Shown here: positions 54,183 through 62,799 of the stretch, piece by piece
How the letters are laid out: each line of letters begins with the position of its first letter
How positions within the stretch are numbered: position 1 is the stretch's first letter
Source of the DNA: Alteromonas sp. KUL106
GTDB lineage: Bacteria; Pseudomonadota; Gammaproteobacteria; Enterobacterales; Alteromonadaceae
NCBI RefSeq assembly: GCF_009811415.1
Contig: NZ_BLIG01000041.1
Span: forward strand, 1 to 64,000
DNA length: 64,000 nt
Direction of reading: 5' to 3'
The notes under the pieces: generated by a model
What the model saw: only the letters and a program-made list of their open reading frames with translations
Database searches by the model: none
Told to the model about the DNA's origin: nothing
Program-made: the position numbers and the translations under genes

Positions 54183-54749
54183 CTACTCGCTGATCGATTT
54201 ACCCAACATACGCTTTAACGTTCCATCTTTATCAACGATATGATGCTTAAACGCGCCAGCGATATGTAGCAATAAAGCAACAATTACAGTGTAACTAAGA
54301 TAAAAGTGAATAGCGCCACCGAGCTTCGACAGCTCATAATTGATTGGTAACGTTTTTTCTGGATCATCTACGCTAAAGTTTTGGGCAAACACTTCCACCC
54401 CGAATACAGATAAACCATGACCACCAAGTACCGATGACATTAACCCAGAAATAGGCATTAACAGAGTTGCAGTGATTAACACCCAATGTACAGCTGAGGC
54501 CAGCTTGTGCTCTATTGGTTTGTAGTTAGCTGCAGCGCTTGGCCATCCGTTCTTTATACGCCAAATCACGCGCGCTAGCGCAACAAATAAGACGAGGAAG
54601 CCAATGGCTTTATGCCAAGGGTACAGTGCGTACACACCGTTTTCCGACATGTAGATACCTGTTGCCAGTAACCCAATAATGGTTAGCCCCACCAACCAGT
54701 GTAAAAATACCGTAGTGGTAGCAAATTTGTTATGACTGTCGTATTGCAT
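54183..54749 (-). CDS. Cytochrome b561-family protein
   Basis: Four-helix diheme membrane protein. Heme His ligands are likely in FLHWLVG, LYPWHKAIGF, AVHWVLI and LLLHIAGAFKHH. The family moves electrons between quinol and periplasmic acceptors. The frame opens at 54794, but ATG 54749 has AGGAA just upstream and gives the standard short lead before the first HW, so I chose it. The gene converges on the cyclase operon, 20 bases apart. Confidence 0.85.
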   Translation of the reverse strand: MQYDSHNKFATTTVFLHWLVGLTIIGLLATGIYMSENGVYALYPWHKAIGFLVLFVALARVIWRIKNGWPSAAANYKPIEHKLASAVHWVLITATLLMPISGLMSSVLGGHGLSVFGVEVFAQNFSVDDPEKTLPINYELSKLGGAIHFYLSYTVIVALLLHIAGAFKHHIVDKDGTLKRMLGKSISE

Positions 54750-55238
54750 ACTTTCCTCATTTTCCGTATTCATGCTAAGAACTACGTTTTCCATTAAGCG
54801 TATCTCAACATTTTACAACGCCTCTCACATTGTGAGGTATTTTCCTAAAAATAATGAAGCAAGTTTGAGACCGCTTTTACGAAATTAATCCAGTTTCGTT
54901 AGAGCTATATCAATCTGCACAGATAGAGAAAAACACCAGCGTCGTGGGTAAGTGTGGTTAAACGATCTGTTTTCGTTTCCATCGTGTTCAAAATGCTTAT
55001 ATCTGCGATAGATAATTTATAAAAACCATCTAGCCAGCGCGATAAATAACACTTAGACTGCGAGGACAAAAATAAAAACGACAGGTATTGCGCCGACACA
55101 TGTACAAACGGCGCTCGACATCACTTTTATGCTTCTCAATACACGCGCCAAATAACGAATGGATCTGTGTATTGAATAATTGCAAAAAGCATAGGTGATA
55201 ACGTACTTTTCATTTTAGTAACAAGGGTTCTCAATTTA
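54750..55238. other. Intergenic region before asd
   Basis: About 490 bases, with only an ambiguous extension of the cytochrome gene at the left edge. I searched for the conserved core of a lysine riboswitch, which controls lysine-pathway genes in many bacteria, and did not find it. A 9-base inverted repeat (TCAATACAC at 55136-55144 and GTGTATTGA at 55167-55175, 22-base spacer) is the only structure worth noting. No gene seen. Confidence 0.45.
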
Positions 55239-56363
55239 ATGTCACAACAAAAAGTAGGTTTAGTGGGCTGGCGCGGTATGGTTGGCTCAGTATTAATGCA
55301 GCGCATGCAAGAAGAGCAAGATTTCGCGCACATTGAGCCCACCTTTTTCACTACCTCTCAAAAAGGGAGTGCAGCGCCAGATTTTGCTGGCAAAAATGCT
55401 GGTGTTCTAGAAGATGCGCACGACATCGAAGCACTCTCTAAACAAGATATCATTATTACCTGTCAGGGCGGCGACTACACAAAAGCAGTGTACAACGATT
55501 TAAGAGCCACTGGCTGGAACGGTTACTGGATTGACGCTGCGTCGGCGCTTCGCATGAAAGACGACGCAGTAATTATTTTAGACCCTGTTAACCGCAAAGA
55601 AATTGATAAAGGCATTGAAAAAGGCATTCGCACCTACGTAGGTGGAAACTGCACAGTTTCACTAATGCTGCTCGCTTTAGGTGGCCTGTTTGAGAAAGAC
55701 TTGGTTGAATGGGCTTCCCCCATGACGTATCAAGCCGCTTCAGGCTCAGGTGCAAAGCACATGCGCGAGCTTATTAGTCAAATGGGCGCAATTCACAGTA
55801 ATGTGAAAGAGAAGGTTGAAGATCCTGCTACCGCGATTTTAGAGATTGATCAGCAAGTATCTGAGTTTATCCGAAGCGAAGACTACCCGAGCGAACAGTT
55901 CGGTGTACCTCTAGCGGGTAGTTTGATTCCCTATATCGACTCACAATTACCTTCGGGTCAAAGCCGTGAAGAGTGGAAAGCCCAAGCGGAAGCCAACAAA
56001 ATTCTTGGTATTAAAGGCGGTGAAGTACCTATCGACGGTATCTGTGTGCGTGTCGGCGCCATGCGCTGCCATAGCCAAGCTATAACGCTTAAACTTAAGA
56101 AAGATTTACCGCTAGCTGAAATCGAAGACATTCTTGCTAAGCACAACGATTGGGTAAAAGTTATCCCTAACGATCGCGACGCCACCATGCAAGAACTTAC
56201 GCCAGCAAAAGTAACAGGTACGCTGTCTATTCCCGTAGGTCGTATCCGCAAGCTCAACATGGGCCCGGAGTATATTTCGGCGTTCACCGTGGGTGACCAG
56301 CTACTGTGGGGCGCTGCAGAACCACTTCGCAGAATGCTGCGTATCGTGCTTGAGCAGAACTAA
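55239..56363 (+). CDS. asd: Aspartate-semialdehyde dehydrogenase
   Basis: 374 residues. NADPH-dependent reductive dephosphorylation of aspartyl phosphate, the branch point to lysine, threonine, methionine and diaminopimelate. The Rossmann start is VGLVGWRGMVGSVLMQRM, the catalytic Cys is C138 in VGGNCTVSLM, and a His in RVGAMRCHSQA acts as base. Length and motifs are those of the gammaproteobacterial Asd. It is a single gene with a very strong terminator. Confidence 0.97.
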   Translation: MSQQKVGLVGWRGMVGSVLMQRMQEEQDFAHIEPTFFTTSQKGSAAPDFAGKNAGVLEDAHDIEALSKQDIIITCQGGDYTKAVYNDLRATGWNGYWIDAASALRMKDDAVIILDPVNRKEIDKGIEKGIRTYVGGNCTVSLMLLALGGLFEKDLVEWASPMTYQAASGSGAKHMRELISQMGAIHSNVKEKVEDPATAILEIDQQVSEFIRSEDYPSEQFGVPLAGSLIPYIDSQLPSGQSREEWKAQAEANKILGIKGGEVPIDGICVRVGAMRCHSQAITLKLKKDLPLAEIEDILAKHNDWVKVIPNDRDATMQELTPAKVTGTLSIPVGRIRKLNMGPEYISAFTVGDQLLWGAAEPLRRMLRIVLEQN

Positions 56364-56395
56364 CGGCTAGCCTTCAGCTAACCAAATAGAAATGA

Positions 56396-56434
56396 AAAAC
56401 GCCTTGCTGTGATATCACAGCAAGGCGTTTTTTT
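56396..56434. terminator. Rho-independent terminator after asd
   Basis: A palindrome with 19-base arms (AAAAACGCCTTGCTGTGAT and its complement) and a T-run at 56427-56434. The centre GATATC means the loop must open from the stem. It probably stops transcription from both sides, since the next gene is convergent. Confidence 0.93.
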
Positions 56435-56487
56435 ACCTAGCATGATTCAAAGCCACCGCGTCTATTCGTTGTGATAATTCAAGGACG

Positions 56488-56847
56488 CTACTTTGCTGAC
56501 TCAGACCAAACAGCAAGTTCATTGCCGCCAGGCTCGACAAAATGAAAGCGACAACCGCCAGGGAAATCAAACAGCGGCTTAGTAATTGTTCCCCCCGCAT
56601 GTTCTACACATTGTTGGGCTTGAGAAATATTAGTGGCATAAAGTACTAATAAAGGGGCTCCACCTTGTGCCGTTAACACGCGCTCAGACGCAAAAATGCC
56701 CCCCTCCAAGCCCGCGTTGCTAAAAGCACTGTATTCACTTCCGTAATCGATAAAATGCCAGCCGAACGCGTTTTCGAAAAACGCTTTTGAAAGGCCGATA
56801 TCTAAAGATGCAAACTCAACGTAATTCAGCTTAGTGCTTTCTTGCAT
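56488..56847 (-). CDS. VOC-family (glyoxalase-like) protein
   Basis: 119 residues from ATG 56847, which has AAGGA upstream; an earlier in-frame ATG at 56871 has a poorer site. The fold is one glyoxalase/bleomycin-resistance unit with paired beta-alpha-beta-beta-beta modules: LNYVEFASLDIGLSKAFFENAFGW split between strand 1 and helix, and GCRFHFVEPGGNELAVWS at the end. Metal ligands probably include the Glu residues of YVEFAS and GNELAVW. The reaction is not predictable. Confidence 0.85.
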   Translation of the reverse strand: MQESTKLNYVEFASLDIGLSKAFFENAFGWHFIDYGSEYSAFSNAGLEGGIFASERVLTAQGGAPLLVLYATNISQAQQCVEHAGGTITKPLFDFPGGCRFHFVEPGGNELAVWSESAK

Positions 56848-56938
56848 TTTGCTTTTCCTTAATGTGCGCATTTAGCTTCAACAAGGTTAGACTTATTGAC
56901 TAATTTATAATCTATCTTAATCGTTTAAACTTACAAGT

Positions 56939-59485
56939 GTGTTTGTAAAAGAGATACCTCCGCTTGGTCCGTTTTTTCCGTTCGACATTTTTATGCGTTT
57001 TAGCATTAATTTTCACTGCCATTCATGCAAAGGCGTCGATCGAGTGGACGAGATCAGAATTCAAGTAGAAACCGCATCGCCAATGCCGATAGGCGCTGCG
57101 ATTGATGAATTAGAAACACTTTTGTTGTCGGATACGTTACATGTTGAGGAGAAAAAAGCTGTTGCGGCGTTGTATGTTCGCTATCAACTTTTAATCCACC
57201 AGAAACCCAATGATAATGTCTTACGCGAATTACAACAATTAGAAGATAGCTCCAGAAACGGCCTCATTATTTCTATAGGAATAGCGAGAATGTATGGCAT
57301 AAGCGCCAACTACACTGAAGCTTATAAACGTTTTGACGCGACAATTTCTACTCCAGATATTCCCGCTGACATACAAGCTTACGCCCTCATCTATCAAATT
57401 CTTACTTACAGTGAAGGGCAGGTTTTTGCACCCAATGCAGAACTTATTAACGCAGTTAATGATTTGCTTATTACCCACGACCTTACTCTTTTGAGGCCTC
57501 TCTACGACTCTATCGTAGCAGATTACTATCAGTCAGTGAGCGCATACGACCTTGCTTTGAGCTTTTATGAAAAGTCACTCCGGGGCGCGCAAGCGACCAA
57601 CCAACGAATCCTAGAGAGCGATAATCTTTACGCTATCGGTATTTTATATCGAAATTTAGGTGAGTATGACAAAGCCATTAGTTACTTTGAGCGCGCTATT
57701 GAGCACGATAAACTGATAGATATTAATTACTCCGAATTTCTGGCCATCTATGGAATAGCAACTACTTACTATCGCGCTGGTGATTTAAGCGAAGCAATAG
57801 CGCTCTCTCAAAAGGTACTCGTACACCCCCTTTCCTCTTCGTTCTACAACAGTGAAATTTATCGGTTAAAAGCAGAAGCACATCTTTCCTTAGGTGAACT
57901 CGATGAGGCTTATCAATCTCTTGAATTTGCACGTCAACTTTATGATGAAAACAGAGAAGATGAACAAACGACTTGGCGCGCGCAGCTGGAAAAAACAGCT
58001 GCGTACATCACCGCAGCAAAAGGCGATTATAAACTCGCGTTCGAGCAGTTTGAGGTGTTTCATGAGGCCTATTTTAAAGCCAAGAAGTACGAAGACCTAG
58101 AGCTCATTGAAAGCGCTAACCTTGTCCAACAGATTACTCAAGAGAAAGAAAGAGCGAACGTACTTGAGAATGAAAACAAAGCGTTTGAAGAAGCTCTGCG
58201 GTTAAAAAATGAGGCTCAGCAGACACAAAAGCTGTTTTCAATGTTATTGGCGATCTTGGTGGCGTTGACGATGGTGGCCATTATCGTCATTTTGATATTG
58301 CTCAGAAAATCAAGACAAGCAAACGCACTATACTTAACGGCAAAAGAAAAAGCGGAACTACATAGCCGTTTAAAGTCAGAATTTATATCAAATATTAGCC
58401 ATGAAATACGCACGCCTTTAAACGCGATAATCGGCTTTGGACAAACGGTCGCTCAACACGCTAATAATGGGCAAACGAAAGATCTTACAAAGAAAATTGT
58501 CTCCGCATCAGAAATGCTTCTACAGCTTATCAACGACTTACTAGACTTTTCAAAAATAGAGGCCGGCAAGCTGACGCTGGCTATCGGGCCGCACAACGTA
58601 GCATCAAGCTTGCGTTCACTGATTGATATCTTTTCAGACCAAGCGCAGCGTAAAGGCTTACATCTCGCATTAAATATTGACAAAGATCTTGTTAATGAGC
58701 TGATGTTTGATGAGCTTAGATTTAAGCAGATTATGGCTAACTTGATAAGCAACGCCATTAAATTTTCGCAGGAAGGCACTGTCGAAGTGGGTATTCGTGT
58801 CACTGAGGCATGCAACAGTCACTATGCACTTCATTGCTGGGTTAAAGATAACGGCATTGGTATTTCTAAAGAAAACCAAGCCAAACTATTTACCCCCTTT
58901 ACTCAGGCAGAAAGTTCAATAGCGCGAAAATATGGCGGAACTGGACTTGGACTAAATATCGCCAATAATTTACTCAAATTAATGGGCTCTTCATTAACGG
59001 TTGATAGTGAAGTTAATAAGGGAGCAACATTTTCATTTGATGTGACGTTCGCTATTGCCGCTGATGCTGAAAGTATCGCGCCTAGCGTTGCCAATTTGGG
59101 CTCTCAAGGTTTGCTCGCTGGGAAGCGAGTTTTACTTGCTGAAGACAATGACATCAATGTGGAAGTAATAAAGGCGTTATTAGGAGAATTTAAGTTGGAT
59201 TTACATCATGTATCGAATGGTCAAGAAGCCATAGATGCTTTGGTAAACCAAAGGTTCGACTTAGTATTGATGGATATTCAAATGCCACAGGTTGACGGAA
59301 TAAGTGCCACGCGACACATTCGACAAACACTTAAAATTGAAACGCCAATCATAGCGTTAACCGCCAACGCAATGCAGCAAGATATTGACGAATGCGCAGC
59401 CGCAGGCATGGATGCTCACATTGGTAAACCGGTGGATAAGGCTAAATTAATAGATACACTTCATGCTTTTCTTTGCAACAGCTAA
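56939..59485 (+). CDS. TPR hybrid sensor histidine kinase; N-terminus out of frame
   Basis: 848 residues in this frame. TPR repeats (~140-390) are followed by a membrane helix (~432-453), HisKA with H488 in ISHEIRTPLN, a HATPase domain with DNGIGIS and GGTGLGLNI, and a receiver with D779 in LMDIQMPQVDG. TPR sensors of this build are usually periplasmic, so a signal peptide is expected. The first ~35 residues here are not signal-like. In a second frame, TTG 56964 opens a textbook Sec signal (VRFFRSTFLCVLALIF, TAIHAKA cleavage site), ending at a stop at 57066. A one-base frameshift near 57040-57066 would join the two. So this gene may be a mutant or an assembly error, or use recoding. Confidence 0.85.
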   Translation: MFVKEIPPLGPFFPFDIFMRFSINFHCHSCKGVDRVDEIRIQVETASPMPIGAAIDELETLLLSDTLHVEEKKAVAALYVRYQLLIHQKPNDNVLRELQQLEDSSRNGLIISIGIARMYGISANYTEAYKRFDATISTPDIPADIQAYALIYQILTYSEGQVFAPNAELINAVNDLLITHDLTLLRPLYDSIVADYYQSVSAYDLALSFYEKSLRGAQATNQRILESDNLYAIGILYRNLGEYDKAISYFERAIEHDKLIDINYSEFLAIYGIATTYYRAGDLSEAIALSQKVLVHPLSSSFYNSEIYRLKAEAHLSLGELDEAYQSLEFARQLYDENREDEQTTWRAQLEKTAAYITAAKGDYKLAFEQFEVFHEAYFKAKKYEDLELIESANLVQQITQEKERANVLENENKAFEEALRLKNEAQQTQKLFSMLLAILVALTMVAIIVILILLRKSRQANALYLTAKEKAELHSRLKSEFISNISHEIRTPLNAIIGFGQTVAQHANNGQTKDLTKKIVSASEMLLQLINDLLDFSKIEAGKLTLAIGPHNVASSLRSLIDIFSDQAQRKGLHLALNIDKDLVNELMFDELRFKQIMANLISNAIKFSQEGTVEVGIRVTEACNSHYALHCWVKDNGIGISKENQAKLFTPFTQAESSIARKYGGTGLGLNIANNLLKLMGSSLTVDSEVNKGATFSFDVTFAIAADAESIAPSVANLGSQGLLAGKRVLLAEDNDINVEVIKALLGEFKLDLHHVSNGQEAIDALVNQRFDLVLMDIQMPQVDGISATRHIRQTLKIETPIIALTANAMQQDIDECAAAGMDAHIGKPVDKAKLIDTLHAFLCNS

Positions 59486-59500
59486 CGGCTGTTGATTTTT
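59476..59500 (+). terminator. Terminator overlapping the hybrid kinase stop codon
   Basis: CAACAGC (59476-59482) and GCTGTTG (59488-59494) form a 7-base stem with a 5-base loop, followed by ATTTTT. The TAA stop (59483-59485) lies in the loop, so the stem begins in the last codons. Confidence 0.7.
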
Positions 59501-59556
59501 ACTGTAAAACAACTTCAAAACGTTGAGCGCTAATAGCATTGGCTCATTAGACATTG

Positions 59557-60783
59557 TTAAAAACTGACATCCCACTGTAAAGAATAGACGGTGCTGTCTC
59601 CTGCTTCAGTACCAATCTGTTCGAGTGAGACTCTGCTTACCTCTGCGGTAAGTTTGTTATCGTGCCCATTGAAAAACCAGTTCATCGCTAGCGTTTTTTC
59701 ATAGAAGCTTTCGTCTTTATCTCTTGAATTTGGTGAATAGGTCGCATAGCGCGCTGCCACCTCCAAAGGTTTGGGCCACCAGCTTATCGTTTCACTTAAG
59801 AAGTACCCTGCCTGTACGTAGTATCCACGCATTGTCGTTTTATGGTGGCTCTTCTGTCTATCTACAATTTCTTTTTCATGATATTCCGCTTGGGCATTAA
59901 AACCTTCATAAAAATAGGCGCCATCCACTACAAACTGCTCAATATGGTATTGTGATTCAAATTCGCCTTGCGAAAAGCCAGTGAGGTTCCCCGCGCCTGA
60001 CGACGAGAAACGCGTAAACTGACTTTTAAACTTAGCCCCTGCCATAGCAATGGCGGCTTTAGGCGCAACAGAACGCTCAATATCGCTATTATCAAAAGCG
60101 ACTTTCTCGCCGAGAAGATTCCACTGAAACCGCCCAGCATACATCGCTTCGCCATCGTGGTTACTATAATCACCGCGGCCTGAACCATTGAACACGCCCA
60201 TCCAGTAATTGAAGTTAGCGGCACCACCACTGTCGACATGACCGTAAATTGATGCGCCCATTTGTCTGTCTAAAGTGAATATTCTGTTAACTATAGAGCG
60301 ATCCATCATTTGTTGGCCTCCGCTGCTGACGCTGCGTTCTCTGGAGTATTCCACTTTCCACTGGCCTAGCTTAAAACGAAGGGCGTCATACTTTTCTATT
60401 GCTACAGTAGCGGTAAGCGTACGCTGTTCGACCGCATCATATTCCACACCGAATTTAATCCATGACATACCAAGATGGCCATCTAGCTTGACGCGAGCCC
60501 TGTTAACACCAAATTGATTGCCAGAATCATGGTAAAAATCAGCAAGTTCAGTGGGCTGACTCGCTCCTGGATTAGCGTAGCGAAACTGAATTCGACCGCG
60601 GACGCGAAGAGAAAACGTGTTGTGGTTATTTTGAAAGGTTAAGCCTTTTCCTTGGTATGCGGGAAACGTGGCGTCAGGCACAGAATAGGTTTCAACCTCC
60701 GACGCAAAACTGACAGAGGACAAAAATAGCGCAAGAATAGCGCTACAGAGAAGGGCAAAGGAAAAACAGATTTGAGAAAGCAA
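59557..60783 (-). CDS. Phosphate-selective porin, OprO/OprP family
   Basis: 408 residues, signal peptide of ~27 (ending VSFAS) and barrel strands ending in Phe (SLQWDVSF). The FNNHNTFSLRVRGRIQFRY-like opening (QNNHNTFSLRVRGRIQ), FGVNRARVKLDGHLG, FKLGQWKVEYSRERSVSSGG and MMDRSIVNRIF match the OprP family, whose members take up phosphate and related anions. A triple 11-base-period Pho-box-like repeat lies 64-92 bases upstream of the start, in line with phosphate control. It is convergent with the TPR hybrid kinase. Confidence 0.87.
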   Translation of the reverse strand: MLSQICFSFALLCSAILALFLSSVSFASEVETYSVPDATFPAYQGKGLTFQNNHNTFSLRVRGRIQFRYANPGASQPTELADFYHDSGNQFGVNRARVKLDGHLGMSWIKFGVEYDAVEQRTLTATVAIEKYDALRFKLGQWKVEYSRERSVSSGGQQMMDRSIVNRIFTLDRQMGASIYGHVDSGGAANFNYWMGVFNGSGRGDYSNHDGEAMYAGRFQWNLLGEKVAFDNSDIERSVAPKAAIAMAGAKFKSQFTRFSSSGAGNLTGFSQGEFESQYHIEQFVVDGAYFYEGFNAQAEYHEKEIVDRQKSHHKTTMRGYYVQAGYFLSETISWWPKPLEVAARYATYSPNSRDKDESFYEKTLAMNWFFNGHDNKLTAEVSRVSLEQIGTEAGDSTVYSLQWDVSF

Positions 60784-60846
60784 AGCACATTTAAAAAAAG
60801 GAAATTTGTGCGCAGGATATATACTTTAGTATGAGAATCAAGGGTA

Positions 60847-60875
60847 TTGACATAAAAATGTCATAAAACTGTAAT
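60847..60875. promoter_or_regulatory. Triple Pho-box-like direct repeat upstream of the OprP-like gene
   Basis: Three 7-base units, TTGACAT, ATGTCAT and CTGTAAT, each separated by AAAA (11-base period) on the plus strand. The last two match the PhoB consensus (CTGTCAT-AAAA-CTGTCAC) at 15 of 18 positions. The porin is transcribed leftward, so the repeat runs opposite to the usual orientation relative to the target. Confidence 0.55.
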
Positions 60876-60915
60876 ATTTGCGCCCCACCAAAAAACGTTC
60901 ACTTGATCGCCTTCT

Positions 60916-61947
60916 TTATATTGGTAACAGGGCATTAGCAGGTAACTGAGGACTTCCCTTCTGCGCCTGCTCGCACTGCTTCACCAGCTGAACTATATGA
61001 GCGTTAATAGGTGTGGCTATATTATTTTTTTCGCCCAGTTTTACTATCTCACCGTTTAAATAATCAATTTCAGTTCGTCTTCCTAGTACTAAATCTTCAT
61101 ACATTGAAGAGCGTGCTTCGGGGTCTATTTTTAACGTTGATGCGGCAACCATATTGAATAAAAAATTGGGTAGCTTCATGATTGTCGGCATAAGTTTGGG
61201 TATGACTTTCCCCGTTTTAGCGGGTGAAATTCCTTCGGCGTTAAGTACGGCTAACGCCTCGGATAGTACCTTTGCCATTACGAGCCTGTATTCTCTATCG
61301 CCTAACTGTGACTTTAGCGGTATTCCCGACAATGCATTAACGGCGTTATTCAGATTCATAATGAGTTTGCCGTACTGAACGCCAGTCATATCGTTGTATA
61401 CCGTTACAGGGAGCGAAGCATTTTCAAGTACTTCAATCAGGTCTACGCATCGATTATCTGGGTCTTCAAGCGCTATATTACCTTCTGTCCCACAATGAAA
61501 GTGGCCGTGACCTTTATAAAACACATTAAAAGGCACCATCCCTGCAATAACCGTCTGTTTAAGGTGCTTACGAAGCGCATGCGCGTTACTCACGCCGTTT
61601 TGAAGGCTTATGACAACAGCAGAGGATTTGGCCCGCAACTTAATAATATCTGCCGCCTGCTCTGTGTCTTGACTCTTTACGCACAATAATATGACATCAG
61701 CGTCGTCCAATGCCATATTTTGTGTGGAGAACCGAACGTTATCAGCACGTATCGTTTGAGCTCTTCCTCTCCAATCTGTAACCATAAGGCCTTGTTCGCT
61801 GATATCATGCTGTAAACGCGCTCTTCCGATAAAGGTCAACTGGAGCGTGTGTTCGCTGCTGCTAAACAGCATACAGCCACCAACATAACAACCAATACTT
61901 CCCGCACCTAGTACGACAACCTTTAAAGCACGTTTACTTTCCAGCAT
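60916..61947 (-). CDS. 2-dehydropantoate 2-reductase (ketopantoate reductase)
   Basis: Reduces ketopantoate to pantoate with NADPH for coenzyme A synthesis (PanE/ApbA family). The Rossmann start is VVVLGAGSIGCYVGG with GxGxxG; the LQNGVSNAHAL and TGVQYGKLIMNLNNAVNALSGIP segments are the family's catalytic Lys and Asn regions. The frame extends to 61995, but the ATG at 61947, after AAGGGTAAAAAG, starts directly before the dinucleotide fold and gives 343 residues. Some relatives of this length are not PanE but act on other oxo acids. Confidence 0.88.
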   Translation of the reverse strand: MLESKRALKVVVLGAGSIGCYVGGCMLFSSSEHTLQLTFIGRARLQHDISEQGLMVTDWRGRAQTIRADNVRFSTQNMALDDADVILLCVKSQDTEQAADIIKLRAKSSAVVISLQNGVSNAHALRKHLKQTVIAGMVPFNVFYKGHGHFHCGTEGNIALEDPDNRCVDLIEVLENASLPVTVYNDMTGVQYGKLIMNLNNAVNALSGIPLKSQLGDREYRLVMAKVLSEALAVLNAEGISPAKTGKVIPKLMPTIMKLPNFLFNMVAASTLKIDPEARSSMYEDLVLGRRTEIDYLNGEIVKLGEKNNIATPINAHIVQLVKQCEQAQKGSPQLPANALLPI

Positions 61948-62103
61948 CTTTTTACCCTTGTTTGCGTGCCCTCGCGCAAAGGCGCCTTCGAACACACTGA
62001 TAGTGTAAGGTCAATAACACTCACAAAAATAACACTTTACTGACAAGCAATCTATTGCTGAAAGATATACCCATGACGCTCCGCTAGCGTACTGCTTTCA
62101 TTG

Positions 62104-62799
62104 TTATTGGAAAGGAAAATATCGCAAGCTTAACGATAAGTTTGTTACATCTTGGGTTTGTAGTTCACGAAAATCATATTCTAAACGCCATACCAACGAT
62201 TCGCTTTGAACATAACTTACACCTATGCCATAGACCCAATCGTTCTCACTATCGGATGCTCTGCCTCGAACACCATTTTCGGTTGTAACGTAGTCTCTGT
62301 CCCATTGCGAATATCCTAAACGCACATCAAATTTGAATTGGGAAGATAGCGGTATACTAAAAATAGCACTTAGTATTTGTCCTTCAGCAGTTTGAGGGTA
62401 GACCTCTTCTGCGGCATCAAAAAAACGCGTTAAGTCCTCACTCAGCACGCTACCAGTAAAAGACACATTGCGTTCACCAAGGTCTTGATAACCGTAAGTA
62501 ATCGCAAAATAAGTGTTAAATTGGTAACCAATATTAACGCTATAGCTCATATCGTCGTTTTTAATGGCGACGCTTTGCGCTTCAATGCCCGCTACTTGAT
62601 ACGCCTTATCTAAGTCTGAAGTCGATACATCAGTTTCAGACAAGCCAACGCTTCCTTCCATAAACCATCCAAGCGGCCAGTCTTCGTTTTCTTTCGCTTC
62701 TGATCCCTGTTGGTTACGCTCAGTCCCCTGCCTTTCTTGATTGGCATAGGTGTATGTGGACATGAAAAAAAGTACAAAAATTGCGATGACTTTTCGCAT
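62104..62799 (-). CDS. Outer-membrane beta-barrel protein, OmpA-like N-domain type
   Basis: 231 residues from ATG 62799, which has AGGAG eight bases upstream. A signal peptide of ~20 (VIAIFVLFFMSTYTYA) and a polar segment are followed by an eight-strand barrel pattern (WFMEGSVGLSETDVS, YSVNIGYQFNTYFAITYGYQDLG and further hairpins). No periplasmic OmpA domain follows. It resembles small OmpA-like or OmpW-like barrels. The same frame is open upstream with no stop, so it is fused in frame to the CTERM protein before it; the ribosome site and signal peptide argue that it is a gene in its own right. Confidence 0.72.
   Translation of the reverse strand: MRKVIAIFVLFFMSTYTYANQERQGTERNQQGSEAKENEDWPLGWFMEGSVGLSETDVSTSDLDKAYQVAGIEAQSVAIKNDDMSYSVNIGYQFNTYFAITYGYQDLGERNVSFTGSVLSEDLTRFFDAAEEVYPQTAEGQILSAIFSIPLSSQFKFDVRLGYSQWDRDYVTTENGVRGRASDSENDWVYGIGVSYVQSESLVWRLEYDFRELQTQDVTNLSLSLRYFPFQ

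Noticed and set aside
54750..55238. A lysine riboswitch before asd.
   Set aside because: The conserved lysine-box core elements were not found in the leader; only a weak 9-base inverted repeat is present.
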